DNA of 64,000 nt from Pelotomaculum_C sp050950345 (GTDB lineage Bacteria; Bacillota; Desulfotomaculia; Desulfotomaculales; Pelotomaculaceae): assembly GCA_050950345.1 (NCBI GenBank), contig JBMNHK010000004.1, positions 186,001 to 250,000 of the forward strand. Direction: 5' to 3'. Position numbers and translations under genes: made by a program. The notes beneath the pieces are model-generated. The model worked only from the letters and a program-made list of their open reading frames with translations. It was not told the origin of the DNA and did no database searches. The stretch's first letter is position 1. Every line of letters starts with the position of its first letter. Shown piece after piece: positions 1 to 8,524 of the stretch.

Positions 1-102
1 GTATGTTGCAGATATTTTTTGGCTATTTTCCACACAAAAGATTAGAGTAGGTTTAGGGCAAGCAGAGGTCTTGCTAGCAAACAAATTTTACTAAAATCGG
101 TT

Positions 103-120
103 TATAATTACGTCAGGAGG
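103..120 (+). promoter_or_regulatory. galT -10 element and Shine-Dalgarno site
   Basis: A perfect TATAAT lies at 103-108 and AGGAGG at 115-120. No convincing -35 hexamer is seen at 16-18 bases upstream. The AGGAGG, eight bases before ATG 129, decides the galT start against the in-frame GTG at 120. Confidence 0.4.
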
Positions 121-128
121 TGTTTTCC

Positions 129-1124
129 ATGTCTGAACTCAGAAGGGACTATGTTAAAAATAAGTGGGTATCTATCTCATCTAACGCGGCTTTAAAACCT
201 AAGGATTTCCCTGTTATGAAAATGGCGGCGCCTGGGGGGTCCTCCGGCTTTTGCCCGTTTTGTGAAGGCAATGAAGCCGCTACTCCGCCTGAAATATTGG
301 CTTTTAGAAAAGGGGAGGGAAAGCCCAATAGTACAGGGTGGCTGGTCCGCACTATTCCCAATAAGTTCTCTGCCTTTGAATTGGAAGGGAAGCTTGAGGA
401 GAAACAAGCTGGGCTCTACCGCTTTTGTAACGGCCTGGGCAAACATGAAGTCATCATTGAAACACCGCACCATGCTACAGAGTTCCATGAGTTAGAGTCC
501 GAACATGTGGAAATGATTATTTCCACCTTTAAGCAACGCTACAATGATTTGGCCCGGGATGAGCGGATCAAATACATCCAGATCTATAAAAACCGCGGCT
601 TGTTTGGCGGAGCATCACTGGGGCATAGTCATAGTCAGATTATCGGTTTTCCCTTCGACCCCGGCGAGAATGAAGGCCTGCCCCAGTATTATAAAGAGAA
701 GGGCAGTTGTCTTATCTGTGATATCTTGCAACAGGAACAGAACGGCAGCCAGCGGCTTATCTACGAAGGTGAACACTTTGTAGCGCTGTGCCCCTATGCT
801 TCGCGTTTTGCCTATGAGGCCTGGATCGTTCCCAAACGCCATACAGAGCATTTTGGAGAGCTAACTGAAGCTGAAGAAAAGGAACTGGCCTGGTTGGCGA
901 AAAAACTCAGCAGGGCGATTGTTGATGCCCTGGGCAATCCCTCCTACAACTTTATGATCAATACGGCACCGGTGAATTCCATTAACGAACCCGGCTACCA
1001 CTGGTATATGGAATTTACCCCCAGGTTGCTTGTAGCTGCCGGGGTGGAGGTAGCAACAGGTATATATATTAACCCAACAGCGCCGGAAATCGCAGCCACG
1101 GCATTGAGAGAAAGCTGGAATTAA
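129..1124 (+). CDS. galT: galactose-1-phosphate uridylyltransferase (HIT superfamily)
   Basis: A 331-residue GalT-like nucleotidyltransferase that would exchange UMP between UDP-glucose and galactose-1-phosphate (Leloir pathway, cytoplasm). The N-terminal half has a CPFC metal-type pair near residue 38, and a second pair, CLIC, lies near residue 197. The active-site segment is GHSHSQ near residue 166. Classic GalT has His-Pro-His here, so the His-Ser-His version also fits the related ADP-glucose/other sugar-1-phosphate adenylyl- or uridylyltransferases. The ATG at 129 is chosen because AGGAGG ends eight bases upstream. No galK or galE is next to it, so the sugar specificity is inference. Confidence 0.8.
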   Translation: MSELRRDYVKNKWVSISSNAALKPKDFPVMKMAAPGGSSGFCPFCEGNEAATPPEILAFRKGEGKPNSTGWLVRTIPNKFSAFELEGKLEEKQAGLYRFCNGLGKHEVIIETPHHATEFHELESEHVEMIISTFKQRYNDLARDERIKYIQIYKNRGLFGGASLGHSHSQIIGFPFDPGENEGLPQYYKEKGSCLICDILQQEQNGSQRLIYEGEHFVALCPYASRFAYEAWIVPKRHTEHFGELTEAEEKELAWLAKKLSRAIVDALGNPSYNFMINTAPVNSINEPGYHWYMEFTPRLLVAAGVEVATGIYINPTAPEIAATALRESWN

Positions 1125-1358
1125 CAAAAAGGTAAAACACGCTATATTGCCAATGAAATAACGGAATATCAAGGTTTGCCGGTAATTAACGCGTTAACCG
1201 ACATTGTCAAACTGGTTGACTTAATTGAGGAAAAAGTGCCTGAAGTAATGCCGTTTGTTAACGGTCTAGAGCATTGCGACGCCTGCGGCAGCAATTGCCG
1301 GGAGCTGGCATCCCACCAGATACCTGGTGAGTTGATTAAAATCTCAATAAGAAAGTAG
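1125..1358 (+). pseudogene. C-terminal remnant or short Cys-motif protein
   Basis: This reading frame continues in frame straight after the galT stop and stays open for 77 codons. Coding-like sequence (KTRYIANEITEYQGLPVI) begins upstream of the only usable start, a TTG at 1176 with no clear ribosome site. The C-terminal part has CDACGSNC near the end. The look is that of the tail of a longer protein whose start has been lost. From memory it resembles Cys-bearing tails of MobB-like P-loop proteins, but this cannot be verified here. An intact 60-residue protein starting at 1176 is the alternative. Confidence 0.4.
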
Positions 1359-1364
1359 TATTTT

Positions 1365-2108
1365 ATGGACGATTCACTTAAAAAGCTGGAAGGGGCCCTG
1401 GGGGTAAAAGTAATTTCCAGTGCCAATAAATTCAGCAGGCGCAATAAGGTTCAACTGATTGAAGCGGTTAGCGGCGCGAATATAAAGCAGCTGTATGTCA
1501 TCAAGGAGCATCTCCATACGTCGGCGGCCAATGAAGTGTTTATCTTGAAGACATTAAGGCAACAGGGGTTCAGCGTGCCGGAAGTTTTATGGTATGACAA
1601 TAGCGTAATCATCATGCCCTATATCCGGGGCCAGTTGCTGGCGGATGTACTGGAAAGTTCCGATCGGGGAGAGCAGTTGTGGATTGATGAACTTGCTCAA
1701 TGGCTGTTCAAGCTGCACCGGTTGATGCGCAGTAACAACCGGCTAGGCCTGTGCATGTCTGATTTAAACCTGCGCAATTTTATCTTTGACGGTCAAAAGA
1801 TTTATGGTCTCGATTTTGAAAGCCTGTGTTTCTTCCCTCCGGAGCGGGATTTGGGCGTTCTATGTGCTTTTATCTTAAATAACGACCCTATGTTTACCAA
1901 TTGGAAGTATGATCTTTGCAGGTCCCTTATCAGTTCTTATGAGGCCTTATCCCTGAGTAAAGGTAAATCGGAAATTAGTTATAGCTCCGTCTGGTTTTAT
2001 TTAATTGAAGAAATGCAGGCAGCTGCCAAAAGAAGAGAAAAGCAGCGCCAGGTTTTAAATACCCATATAGAACAATTGAGTTATAGCAGATTGTTCAGGC
2101 AGGATTAA
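1365..2108 (+). CDS. APH/RIO-like protein kinase family protein
   Basis: A 247-residue small kinase-fold protein. A nucleotide-binding lobe has YVIKEH as the likely beta-3 lysine near residue 47. The catalytic loop reads SDLNLRNFIFD (about residues 129-139), in place of the usual HxDxxxxN, and is followed by GLDFE, the counterpart of the metal-binding DFG. This places it with aminoglycoside-phosphotransferase or lipopolysaccharide-kinase-like enzymes. The substrate is unknown. It starts seven bases after the preceding remnant and ends at a strong hairpin, so it is the last gene of this transcript. Confidence 0.65.
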   Translation: MDDSLKKLEGALGVKVISSANKFSRRNKVQLIEAVSGANIKQLYVIKEHLHTSAANEVFILKTLRQQGFSVPEVLWYDNSVIIMPYIRGQLLADVLESSDRGEQLWIDELAQWLFKLHRLMRSNNRLGLCMSDLNLRNFIFDGQKIYGLDFESLCFFPPERDLGVLCAFILNNDPMFTNWKYDLCRSLISSYEALSLSKGKSEISYSSVWFYLIEEMQAAAKRREKQRQVLNTHIEQLSYSRLFRQD

Positions 2109-2129
2109 GTTTATAACCTTGAAGCCAGG

Positions 2130-2166
2130 GCTCAACCGGCATAATTGCCACCGGTTGAGCTTTTTT
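2130..2166. terminator. bidirectional intrinsic terminator
   Basis: GCTCAACCGG (2130-2139) pairs with CCGGTTGAGC (2151-2160) and is followed by six T on the plus strand. It sits between the convergent kinase gene and the minus-strand coat gene. Confidence 0.85.
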
Positions 2167-2174
2167 GAGCTGCT

Positions 2175-2513
2175 TTAATGCATGGACATATTGCCGTAAG
2201 GAAACTGGTTTTGGTAGCCTGTAAACTGTTGGTGGGTTTGTTGGAGTTTTTGCGGCTGTTCTGCTTCCAGCCCGTAAAAGCCCTTTTTAAACATGAGGTT
2301 GTAGATGTCTCTGGTCTGAGAGTGAGTTTCGATCAACATATTCATTACATCCCGGTGTAGCGCCTGGTGGCTGGCTTCGTGGCTGAAAACATTGAGATTC
2401 CCGGCCAGGTGTTTTAAGCCCGACAGGGTATCATTGAGCATATCCCGGTCGTTCAGCTGTGGACCTTTGGGTTGGGTGGGCTGGGGATTTTGGATTTTGT
2501 TTTGCTGGAGCAT
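2175..2513 (-). CDS. CotF-like spore coat protein
   Basis: A 112-residue protein of the coat-F family: a Gln/Pro-rich N-terminus followed by a four-helix ferritin-like segment (LNDRDMLNDTLSGLKHLAG, then a helix with HREV-like HRDVMNMLIETHSQTRDIYNL). Coat-F proteins are deposited on the forespore surface. It lies 17 bases downstream of another coat gene on the same strand, so the two are probably co-transcribed. The start ATG has a GGTGA-type site upstream. Specific role unknown. Confidence 0.75.
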   Translation of the reverse strand: MLQQNKIQNPQPTQPKGPQLNDRDMLNDTLSGLKHLAGNLNVFSHEASHQALHRDVMNMLIETHSQTRDIYNLMFKKGFYGLEAEQPQKLQQTHQQFTGYQNQFPYGNMSMH

Positions 2514-2530
2514 TTGTCATTCACCCTTTC

Positions 2531-2884
2531 TTATCGATTTATAGCATTGGCCGGATTAACATGGTTCAAAAGCCTTTGGTAGTGGTTCATATGAAGTTGT
2601 CCGGTTCTGTCAAGAGCTGCCTTGATTTCAGGATCTGTTGCCTCTCTGGAAAAATGGAAGCATTTTTTCATGGCGGTCAATTCCCAGGTCATAGCATCCT
2701 GCAGGTACAGGTGGTCTTTAGTGGAGATCATCCTTGGAGGTTCCGGCATTATTTGCTGCTGCAACTGGTTTTGAGGTATCTGGCTTTGATACTGATTTTG
2801 TTGGAACTGATTCTGTGGCATCTGGTTCTGCTGCATCTGATTTGCCTGGAATTGGCCCTGGAACTGTGGGTACATCGAGTTCAT
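2531..2884 (-). CDS. Gln-rich CotF-like spore coat protein
   Basis: A protein of about 117 residues with a low-complexity N-terminal region rich in Gln, Asn and Met (repeats of the type QNQ and QQNQ) and a helical C-terminus (DHLYLQDAMTWELTAMKKCFHF) typical of coat proteins with a ferritin-like fold. The start is uncertain. The ATG at 2884 is preferred because AAGGTG lies just before it, but the frame is open to 2950 and a GTG start further up is possible. First gene of a two-gene coat operon with the following CotF-like gene. Confidence 0.7.
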   Translation of the reverse strand: MNSMYPQFQGQFQANQMQQNQMPQNQFQQNQYQSQIPQNQLQQQIMPEPPRMISTKDHLYLQDAMTWELTAMKKCFHFSREATDPEIKAALDRTGQLHMNHYQRLLNHVNPANAINR

Positions 2885-3048
2885 TGACACCTTAAAAGTC
2901 ACTCCTTCTTTTTTTGTTATTGTTAACAGGGTTTGTAAAATTATGCGCATATTTTGAGGAAGCCGGTAACAGTTGCCGTCTATAAGCGGAGAGGGTTATA
3001 ATGGTCTGGTTAAGGGTGGCTATGCAATAACCGATAAGGGAGAATAGC

Positions 3049-3528
3049 ATGGAAAAGTCTGTACCGGTGGTAGGCTTGGCCGGTTATTCCGGTTCCGGCA
3101 AAACCACTTTTTTAGAAAAGCTAATCACCGAGCTTAAAAGCCGTGGTTACCGGCTGGGTGTTATTAAACATACCAGTCATCAAGCCACTCGGCCGGCAGG
3201 GCTGATGGGGGCAGATGCAGAGGTGCTGGTGAGCCCGGGCAGTATTTTTATTACCAAAGATCTTACTTATGCTCCCAAACCGGAAGATGTGCTGGCTATG
3301 ATCTCCGGTGTAGACCTCATTTTGATTGAAGGGTACAAACGGGGCAAATGGCCAAAATTGGAGATATTCCGCCAGGGCGTCACCGAGCGGCCGGTCATAG
3401 ATGAGGAGGATCTGCTGGCTGTAGTCGGTGACGTGCCGCCTGGCTTAAAAGGTCCCCATTACGGAGCGGACGATGTAGCCGGGGTAGCTGATTTATTGGA
3501 AAGGGTTATTTTGAAAAAATTGCGGTAG
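3049..3528 (+). CDS. mobB: molybdopterin-guanine dinucleotide biosynthesis adapter MobB
   Basis: A 159-residue P-loop GTPase-like protein. The Walker A motif GYSGSGKTT lies at residues 12-20, and HTSH follows near residue 43, as in MobB. A further family motif, LILIEGYKRGKWPKLE, is near residues 90-106. MobB assists attachment of GMP to molybdopterin for Mo- or W-dependent oxidoreductases. AGGGAG stands just ahead of the ATG. The tungstate-binding proteins that follow fit the same cofactor pathway. Confidence 0.9.
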   Translation: MEKSVPVVGLAGYSGSGKTTFLEKLITELKSRGYRLGVIKHTSHQATRPAGLMGADAEVLVSPGSIFITKDLTYAPKPEDVLAMISGVDLILIEGYKRGKWPKLEIFRQGVTERPVIDEEDLLAVVGDVPPGLKGPHYGADDVAGVADLLERVILKKLR

Positions 3529-3693
3529 ACAGCCATAATCGGTTGCTTTTCAAAAAACCCGGGTGCATGTTTCGCCGCATAGCCGGAAAAGATTTTTAAA
3601 TGATCTCTTGAAAAAGGACTTCACTGGCATGGTAAAAAATATTATAATTTATAATAACGATATAATTTAATATAATATATTTGAAATCGAATA

Positions 3694-3817
3694 GTACTCC
3701 GAACCGGGTTTGCCTAAGACATTAGAGTTATGGCTCCTTGGTCGATAGGGTAGGATGGGAAACCATCCTGCCTTCCATTGTGAAAAGGGGATCTGTGATG
3801 GTGTTACGCCGGACAGC
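3694..3817 (+). promoter_or_regulatory. Moco/Tuco-like riboswitch aptamer
   Basis: The leader between mobB and the tungstate-binding genes folds around a ten-base-pair hairpin closed by a GAAA tetraloop (GGTAGGATGG, GAAA, CCATCCTGCC, about 3750-3773). Conserved-looking single-stranded blocks surround it: CTCCGAACCGGG near 3698, GAAAAGGGG near 3782, and GATGGTGTTACGCCGG at 3797-3812. These match my recollection of the Moco RNA motif, including its Tuco variants linked to tungsten cofactor. An Rfam covariance search would settle it. Confidence 0.6.
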
Positions 3818-3846
3818 TTATTTTTTCACAAAGTTGTCCGGTTTTT
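3809..3846 (+). terminator. riboswitch-associated intrinsic terminator
   Basis: CCGGACAGCTT (3809-3819) pairs with AAGTTGTCCGG (3831-3841), followed by TTTTT. The 5' arm overlaps the 3' end of the candidate aptamer (CGCCGG), so folding of the two is likely mutually exclusive. Whether ligand turns expression on or off cannot be read from sequence alone. Confidence 0.75.
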
Positions 3847-3901
3847 GTATTTTCTAGAGGTGGGTTACCTGTTATATTAAACAGAAAATGCAGGAGGAAA
3901 A

Positions 3902-4787
3902 ATGAACGAAAAAGAGTTCCATTATCATTTCTTTTATAGTTATTCTGACTGCCGGGGTGTTGATCATGTCCGGTTGTTCTAGTAAGCAGTCAACCATGCC
4001 GACAAATTCTACAGCGAAAGAACAGGTGCAGCTGGCTTCCACTATCGGCCCTATTGATGCCGGTATTGTACCGGCATTGGAAAAGGCCTTTGAGGAAAAG
4101 ACCGGCATCCGGGTCAGGCATGTCGGCGCCGGTACCGGAGCAGCTCTTGAACTGGCTAGAAGCGGTACTTTCGATGTTGTATTAGCACATTCCAGGGCCC
4201 TGGAAGAACAATTTGTCGCTGAGGGTTACGGCACCGAACGCATTGACCTGATGTACAACGACTTCGTTATAGTCGGACCTGAATCGGATCCCGCTCAAAT
4301 CAAGGGCTTGAAAGCGGCTGAAGCCCTGAAGAAGATTATAGATACCGAGTCATTATTTATCAGCCGCGGCGATAATTCAGGCACCCATGTGTCTGAAAAG
4401 GCGCAATGGCAAGCCGCCGGCCTGCAACCATCAGGCAAATGGTACAGGATATATGAAAAGGGCAGGGAAGGAAGTGTTCCGACTTTAAAGTATGCTGACG
4501 AGCAGAATGCTTATACTTTTATTGACCGGGCCACATACCTTGTCCTTAAAGACCAGATCAAACTGCAGGTGTTAGTGGAAAAGGACGAATCCCTGCTGAA
4601 TTATATGACCTTGATTCCGGTAAACCCGCAGAAATTCCCGGGAATCAATGAGAAAGGAGCCCGGCAGTTCATTGATTTTTGCACGTCAGTGGAAGGGCAA
4701 ACCCTGATCAGGGATTTTGGCAAGGATAAGTATGGCGAGCCGCTATTTTTCCCCAATTCCGCGGAGGGAAAAAAGCTGTCCGGCTAA
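3902..4787 (+). pseudogene. tupA: tungstate-binding lipoprotein TupA-like, copy 1 (frameshifted start)
   Basis: Periplasmic-type binding protein of the tungstate ABC transporter family: SRGDNSGTH is present, as are VGAGTGAALEL and MYNDFVIVGP. The natural start is ATG 3902 with AGGAGG just upstream. That frame is lost after an A5 tract at 3909-3913. Removing one A joins it to the main frame and restores a lipoprotein signal peptide ending LIMSGC. As written, the main frame has a TGA directly before this segment and only a GTG at 3957. It could be a real frameshift or a sequencing error. The usual TTTST motif is replaced by STIGPIDAG, so its ligand may differ. Confidence 0.75.
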
Positions 4788-4843
4788 TCCCACATCTTTG
4801 CAAGTTTGATAACATCTACAATACTACATAGGAGGTTTTTATA

Positions 4844-5725
4844 TTGCGTAAAAGAAATTTGTTAGTCTCAATGGTTGTCCTGGTATTGGCAATGCTTGTA
4901 GCATTTGCCGGCTGTGGACAGAATCAAGCCCAGCAGCCGCAAAACACACCCGAGCCCCAGGTGAAAGATGTGATCCTGGCGACCACAACCAGCACTCAGG
5001 ACAGCGGCCTTTTAGACGTGCTGATCCCGATATTTGAAGAGCAAACAGGTTATAATGTTAAAACCGTTGCCGTGGGCAGCGGCGCGGCCATTGCCATGGG
5101 TGAAAAGGGTGAAGCTGATGTGCTGCTGACTCACTCCCCCAATGATGAAAAAAGGATTGTGGAGAGCGGCGCGGTGATCAATTACCAATTGATCATGCAT
5201 AACGATTTTATTATCATCGGACCAGAAGATGATCCAGCGGGGATCAAAGGTTTAAAATCAGCTGAAGCCTTCAAAAAGATCAGTGAAAATGAAGCGGCAT
5301 TTGTTTCCAGAGGTGATAACTCGGGTACTCACAGTAAAGAAAAAGCCATCTGGAAAGCAGCTAACATCACACCGGAGGGCAGCTGGTATCATCAAAGCGG
5401 CGCCGGTATGGGACAGACTCTCAATGTAGCTAACGAAAAGCTGGCTTATACTTTGACCGACCGGGCAACTTTCCTTGCCCAGCAGAAAAACATCAGCCTG
5501 GTTATTCTTTCGGAAGGGGATGCGCCACTTCTTAATATCTATCATGTGATGCAGGTTAACCCGGAAAAACACGCTAAGGTCAACAAAGAAGGCGCAAAGG
5601 CTTTTGTTGATTTCATGGTGGACGCCGATACCCAAAAAATAATCGGTGAGTTTGGTAAGGATAAATACGGCCAGAACCTTTTTATCCCCGACGCCGGTAA
5701 AAAAGTAGAGGAACTCGGCAACTAA
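4844..5725 (+). CDS. tupA: tungstate ABC transporter substrate-binding lipoprotein TupA, copy 2
   Basis: A 293-residue lipoprotein with a TTG start behind TAGGAGG, a hydrophobic signal segment and the lipobox LVAFAGC. The mature part has the canonical ligand motifs ATTTSTQDSGLL, VGSGAAIAMG, ADVLLTHSP, HNDFIIIGP and SRGDNSGTH. TupA binds tungstate (sometimes molybdate) with very high affinity and passes it to the TupB permease and TupC ATPase. Neither tupB nor tupC is next to it. It follows copy 1 by about 56 bases and probably shares its riboswitch-controlled transcript. Confidence 0.88.
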   Translation: MRKRNLLVSMVVLVLAMLVAFAGCGQNQAQQPQNTPEPQVKDVILATTTSTQDSGLLDVLIPIFEEQTGYNVKTVAVGSGAAIAMGEKGEADVLLTHSPNDEKRIVESGAVINYQLIMHNDFIIIGPEDDPAGIKGLKSAEAFKKISENEAAFVSRGDNSGTHSKEKAIWKAANITPEGSWYHQSGAGMGQTLNVANEKLAYTLTDRATFLAQQKNISLVILSEGDAPLLNIYHVMQVNPEKHAKVNKEGAKAFVDFMVDADTQKIIGEFGKDKYGQNLFIPDAGKKVEELGN

Positions 5726-5760
5726 AATCTACCTTAAACAGCTATAATAACAGGTGAAGT

Positions 5761-5798
5761 CAGCGAAAAGGCGCGAAGTAATTCGTGCCTTTTCGCTG
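5761..5798 (+). terminator. hairpin terminator after tupA
   Basis: A twelve-base-pair hairpin, CAGCGAAAAGGC (5761-5772) with GCCTTTTCGCTG (5787-5798), is followed by CTTTACT rather than a full T tract, so termination may be partial. Confidence 0.55.
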
Positions 5799-5941
5799 CT
5801 TTACTAGGCACCACCATGATTTAGTTATCCATATTTTACCTGAAAAAGCAGCGTTTATAAAACCGGTTAAAAATAAATATTAAGGAGGAGTGTTAAATAT
5901 ATAGCAGAGAGTTTTTCTTCAACTGTTGGGAGGTTTGATTT

Positions 5942-8476
5942 ATGTTTCCTTTCAGGGTTGTGTCCGTCACCCCGAAGCTGCCGGCGTCAATAAGCAGGCT
6001 CAAAGAATTGGCTTATGATTTCTGGTTTTCCTGGACGATTGAGGCTGTCGAATTGTTCCGTGATATCAAGCCTGACCTGTGGCGTGAGACGGGTCATAAC
6101 CCGGTACGGTTTTTGATCAGAATTTCAGGCGAAGAACTGGAAAGGGTTGCCCAGGATGATGATTTTCTGGCTTCGTACCGGCGGGTTTTTGAGCTTTATG
6201 ACCGTTATCAATCGGAAGAAACCTGGTTTGATCGACACTACCCGGAACATAAGGAAGACGTGGTGGCTTATTTTAGCGCCGAGTTCGGGCTCCATGAGTC
6301 TCACCCTATTTATTCCGGGGGGTTAGGGTTGTTGGCCGGTGACCACTGCAAATCTGCCAGTGATCTTGGACTGCCTTTTGTTGGGGTGGGACTTTTATAT
6401 AAGCACGGCTATTTTACGCAAAGGATCAATAGCGAGGGCTGGCAGGAAGCCGATTATCCCCGCTTGAATTTTAACGAACTGCCGATTACGCCTGTGTATG
6501 ATGAAAAGGGAGGCCAGCTTACGATCAAGTTGCGCTTTCCGGGCCGGGATGTCTACATTCTGGTATGGAAGGTGAAAGTGGGCCGGGTCTGGCTGTATCT
6601 ATTAGATGCGGACACCCCTAAAAACAGTGCTGAAGACCGCCAATTAACAGGGAGACTCTACGGGGGAGATCACAGATACCGGATGAGCCAGGAAATCTTG
6701 CTGGGGGTTGGCGGGGTAAAGGCCTTGCATGCCATGGGGATAAAACCCAGTGCCTGGCATATCAACGAGGGACATGCGGCCTTTCTGATTGTGGAGAGGA
6801 TCAGGGAGCTGCTGGCTGAAGGACTGACCTTTAATACAGCCCGGGAGGTGGTAAGGGCTTCCACCATCTTCACCACCCACACACCGGTTCCGGCCGGCCA
6901 CGATGTATTCAGCCGGGAGACCATGGTGGATTTCTTCGCTCATGTGTTAGATGATCAGGGGCTGGATATCAACAACTTGCTGGAATTGGGCTGGGATAGG
7001 GAGCGGGGAGGCTTTAATATGACTTTGCTGGCCCTGAACAACTCCTGCTTCAGCAACGGGGTCAGCCGGCTGCACGGTGAGGTCAGCAGAAAAATGTTTT
7101 TGCATTACTATGCCGGACTACATCAGGAAGAGGTCCCGGTTACCAGCATTACCAACGGGGTACACATAGAAACCTGGCTGGCCAGTGAGCTGCGGGAGCT
7201 ATATTTCCGCTATCTGGGTAAGGATTGTCTGGAAAACTTTAAACCTGGGGTTTGGGATAAAATTGAGCAGATCCCTGATGAAGAGATCTGGCGGATCCAC
7301 CGCTTGCTCAAGGTGAAGATGATCGATTTTGTGCGCAGTGCGATAAAAAGACAATTAATGCGCAATTATGAGTCCTCCAGGCGTATTAATGAGGTGCATG
7401 ACTACTTAAATCCGGATGTGCTGACCATTGGTTTTGCCAGGCGTTTTGCCACCTATAAGAGAGCTACCCTGCTGTTTCGTGAGCCGGAAAGACTAAAACA
7501 AATGCTCAACCATCCGGAAAGACCTGTGCGTTTTATTTTTGCCGGCAAGGCCCATCCTGCCGACAAGGCCGGCCAGGATCTGATTAAAGCCATATATGAT
7601 TTGAGCAATGAGCCGGAATTTAGGGGCAAAATACTGTTGCTGGAAAATTATGATATTCACATGGCGCGCCACCTGCTGCATGGAGTTGACGTGTGGATGA
7701 ACACCCCGCGCCGGCCTATGGAGGCCAGCGGCACCAGCGGCCAAAAAGCAGCTTTAAACGGTGTCATTAATATCAGCACCCTGGACGGGTGGTGGCCGGA
7801 GGCTTATGACGGCAACAACGGTTTTGCTATTGGCATGGCTTGCGATTTCCAGGATGAAGAAGCCCAGGATCGAGAAGACTGCCATTCTCTTTTCAGCACT
7901 CTGGAGGAAAAGCTGATCCCCAGGTATTACCGCAGGCAGGCCGGCTTGCCCCGGGAGTGGATCGCGACAATGAAGCACAGTATCAAAACTATTGCACCGG
8001 TTTTTAATACCTATCGCATGGTGGCTGAATACGCCAATAAGTTCTATATCCCGTCTATGCGCAGGGGCAAGATGAGCCGGGAGAATAATTATGCTCTGGC
8101 TGAAAAGGTGAGCCGATGCAAGGAATTGCTAAGAGATAACTGGGAGCAAATCAAATTTATCCGGATAGAAACAAACGGCGTGCCCAGGATGAGCTCAGGG
8201 CAAAGCCTGGATGTGAAGGTGGAGTTGGAGCAGGGCCCGCTGCAGCAGGATAACGTGGTTGTGGAACTTGTTTACGGCCAGGTTGGCGACTTTGGCCTGA
8301 AAAAAATCAAAATGCTCCCATTGGAGCGGGTCGACAGCAGCGGGGGGAGGCACCTGTATCAGGGCAGCCTGATCCTGCCCCAGGGCGGCCTGGGTTATAC
8401 CGTTCGCGTGAGAGCTGCCAGTGAGGATTTTCCCTACACGGAATTGCCGTTGGTCAAATGGGCGCCGGGATTTTAA
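5942..8476 (+). CDS. glgP: alpha-glucan phosphorylase (GT35)
   Basis: An 844-residue glycogen/maltodextrin phosphorylase that releases glucose-1-phosphate from alpha-1,4-glucans with pyridoxal phosphate as cofactor. It is of the shorter thermophile/archaeal-like subgroup with an N-terminal DUF3417-type region (LKELAYDFWFSW). The family core is clear: YFSAEFGLHES near residue 105, GGLGLLAGDH near 125, and the PLP region EASGTSGQKAALNGV near 600 with the Schiff-base Lys in GQK. The ATG follows GGGAGG. Flanking hairpins indicate a single-gene transcript. It probably serves glycogen use, for example during sporulation (inference). Confidence 0.9.
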   Translation: MFPFRVVSVTPKLPASISRLKELAYDFWFSWTIEAVELFRDIKPDLWRETGHNPVRFLIRISGEELERVAQDDDFLASYRRVFELYDRYQSEETWFDRHYPEHKEDVVAYFSAEFGLHESHPIYSGGLGLLAGDHCKSASDLGLPFVGVGLLYKHGYFTQRINSEGWQEADYPRLNFNELPITPVYDEKGGQLTIKLRFPGRDVYILVWKVKVGRVWLYLLDADTPKNSAEDRQLTGRLYGGDHRYRMSQEILLGVGGVKALHAMGIKPSAWHINEGHAAFLIVERIRELLAEGLTFNTAREVVRASTIFTTHTPVPAGHDVFSRETMVDFFAHVLDDQGLDINNLLELGWDRERGGFNMTLLALNNSCFSNGVSRLHGEVSRKMFLHYYAGLHQEEVPVTSITNGVHIETWLASELRELYFRYLGKDCLENFKPGVWDKIEQIPDEEIWRIHRLLKVKMIDFVRSAIKRQLMRNYESSRRINEVHDYLNPDVLTIGFARRFATYKRATLLFREPERLKQMLNHPERPVRFIFAGKAHPADKAGQDLIKAIYDLSNEPEFRGKILLLENYDIHMARHLLHGVDVWMNTPRRPMEASGTSGQKAALNGVINISTLDGWWPEAYDGNNGFAIGMACDFQDEEAQDREDCHSLFSTLEEKLIPRYYRRQAGLPREWIATMKHSIKTIAPVFNTYRMVAEYANKFYIPSMRRGKMSRENNYALAEKVSRCKELLRDNWEQIKFIRIETNGVPRMSSGQSLDVKVELEQGPLQQDNVVVELVYGQVGDFGLKKIKMLPLERVDSSGGRHLYQGSLILPQGGLGYTVRVRAASEDFPYTELPLVKWAPGF

Positions 8477-8480
8477 TAGA

Positions 8481-8519
8481 GGGTGTCGCAAACTATTTTT
8501 TAGTTGGCGACGCCCTTTC
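8481..8519 (+). terminator. intrinsic terminator after glgP
   Basis: GGGTGTCGC (8481-8489) pairs with GCGACGCCC (8507-8515), one G-T pair, followed by TTTCTT. It lies between convergent genes and could act on both strands. Confidence 0.75.
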
Positions 8520-8524
8520 TTAAT

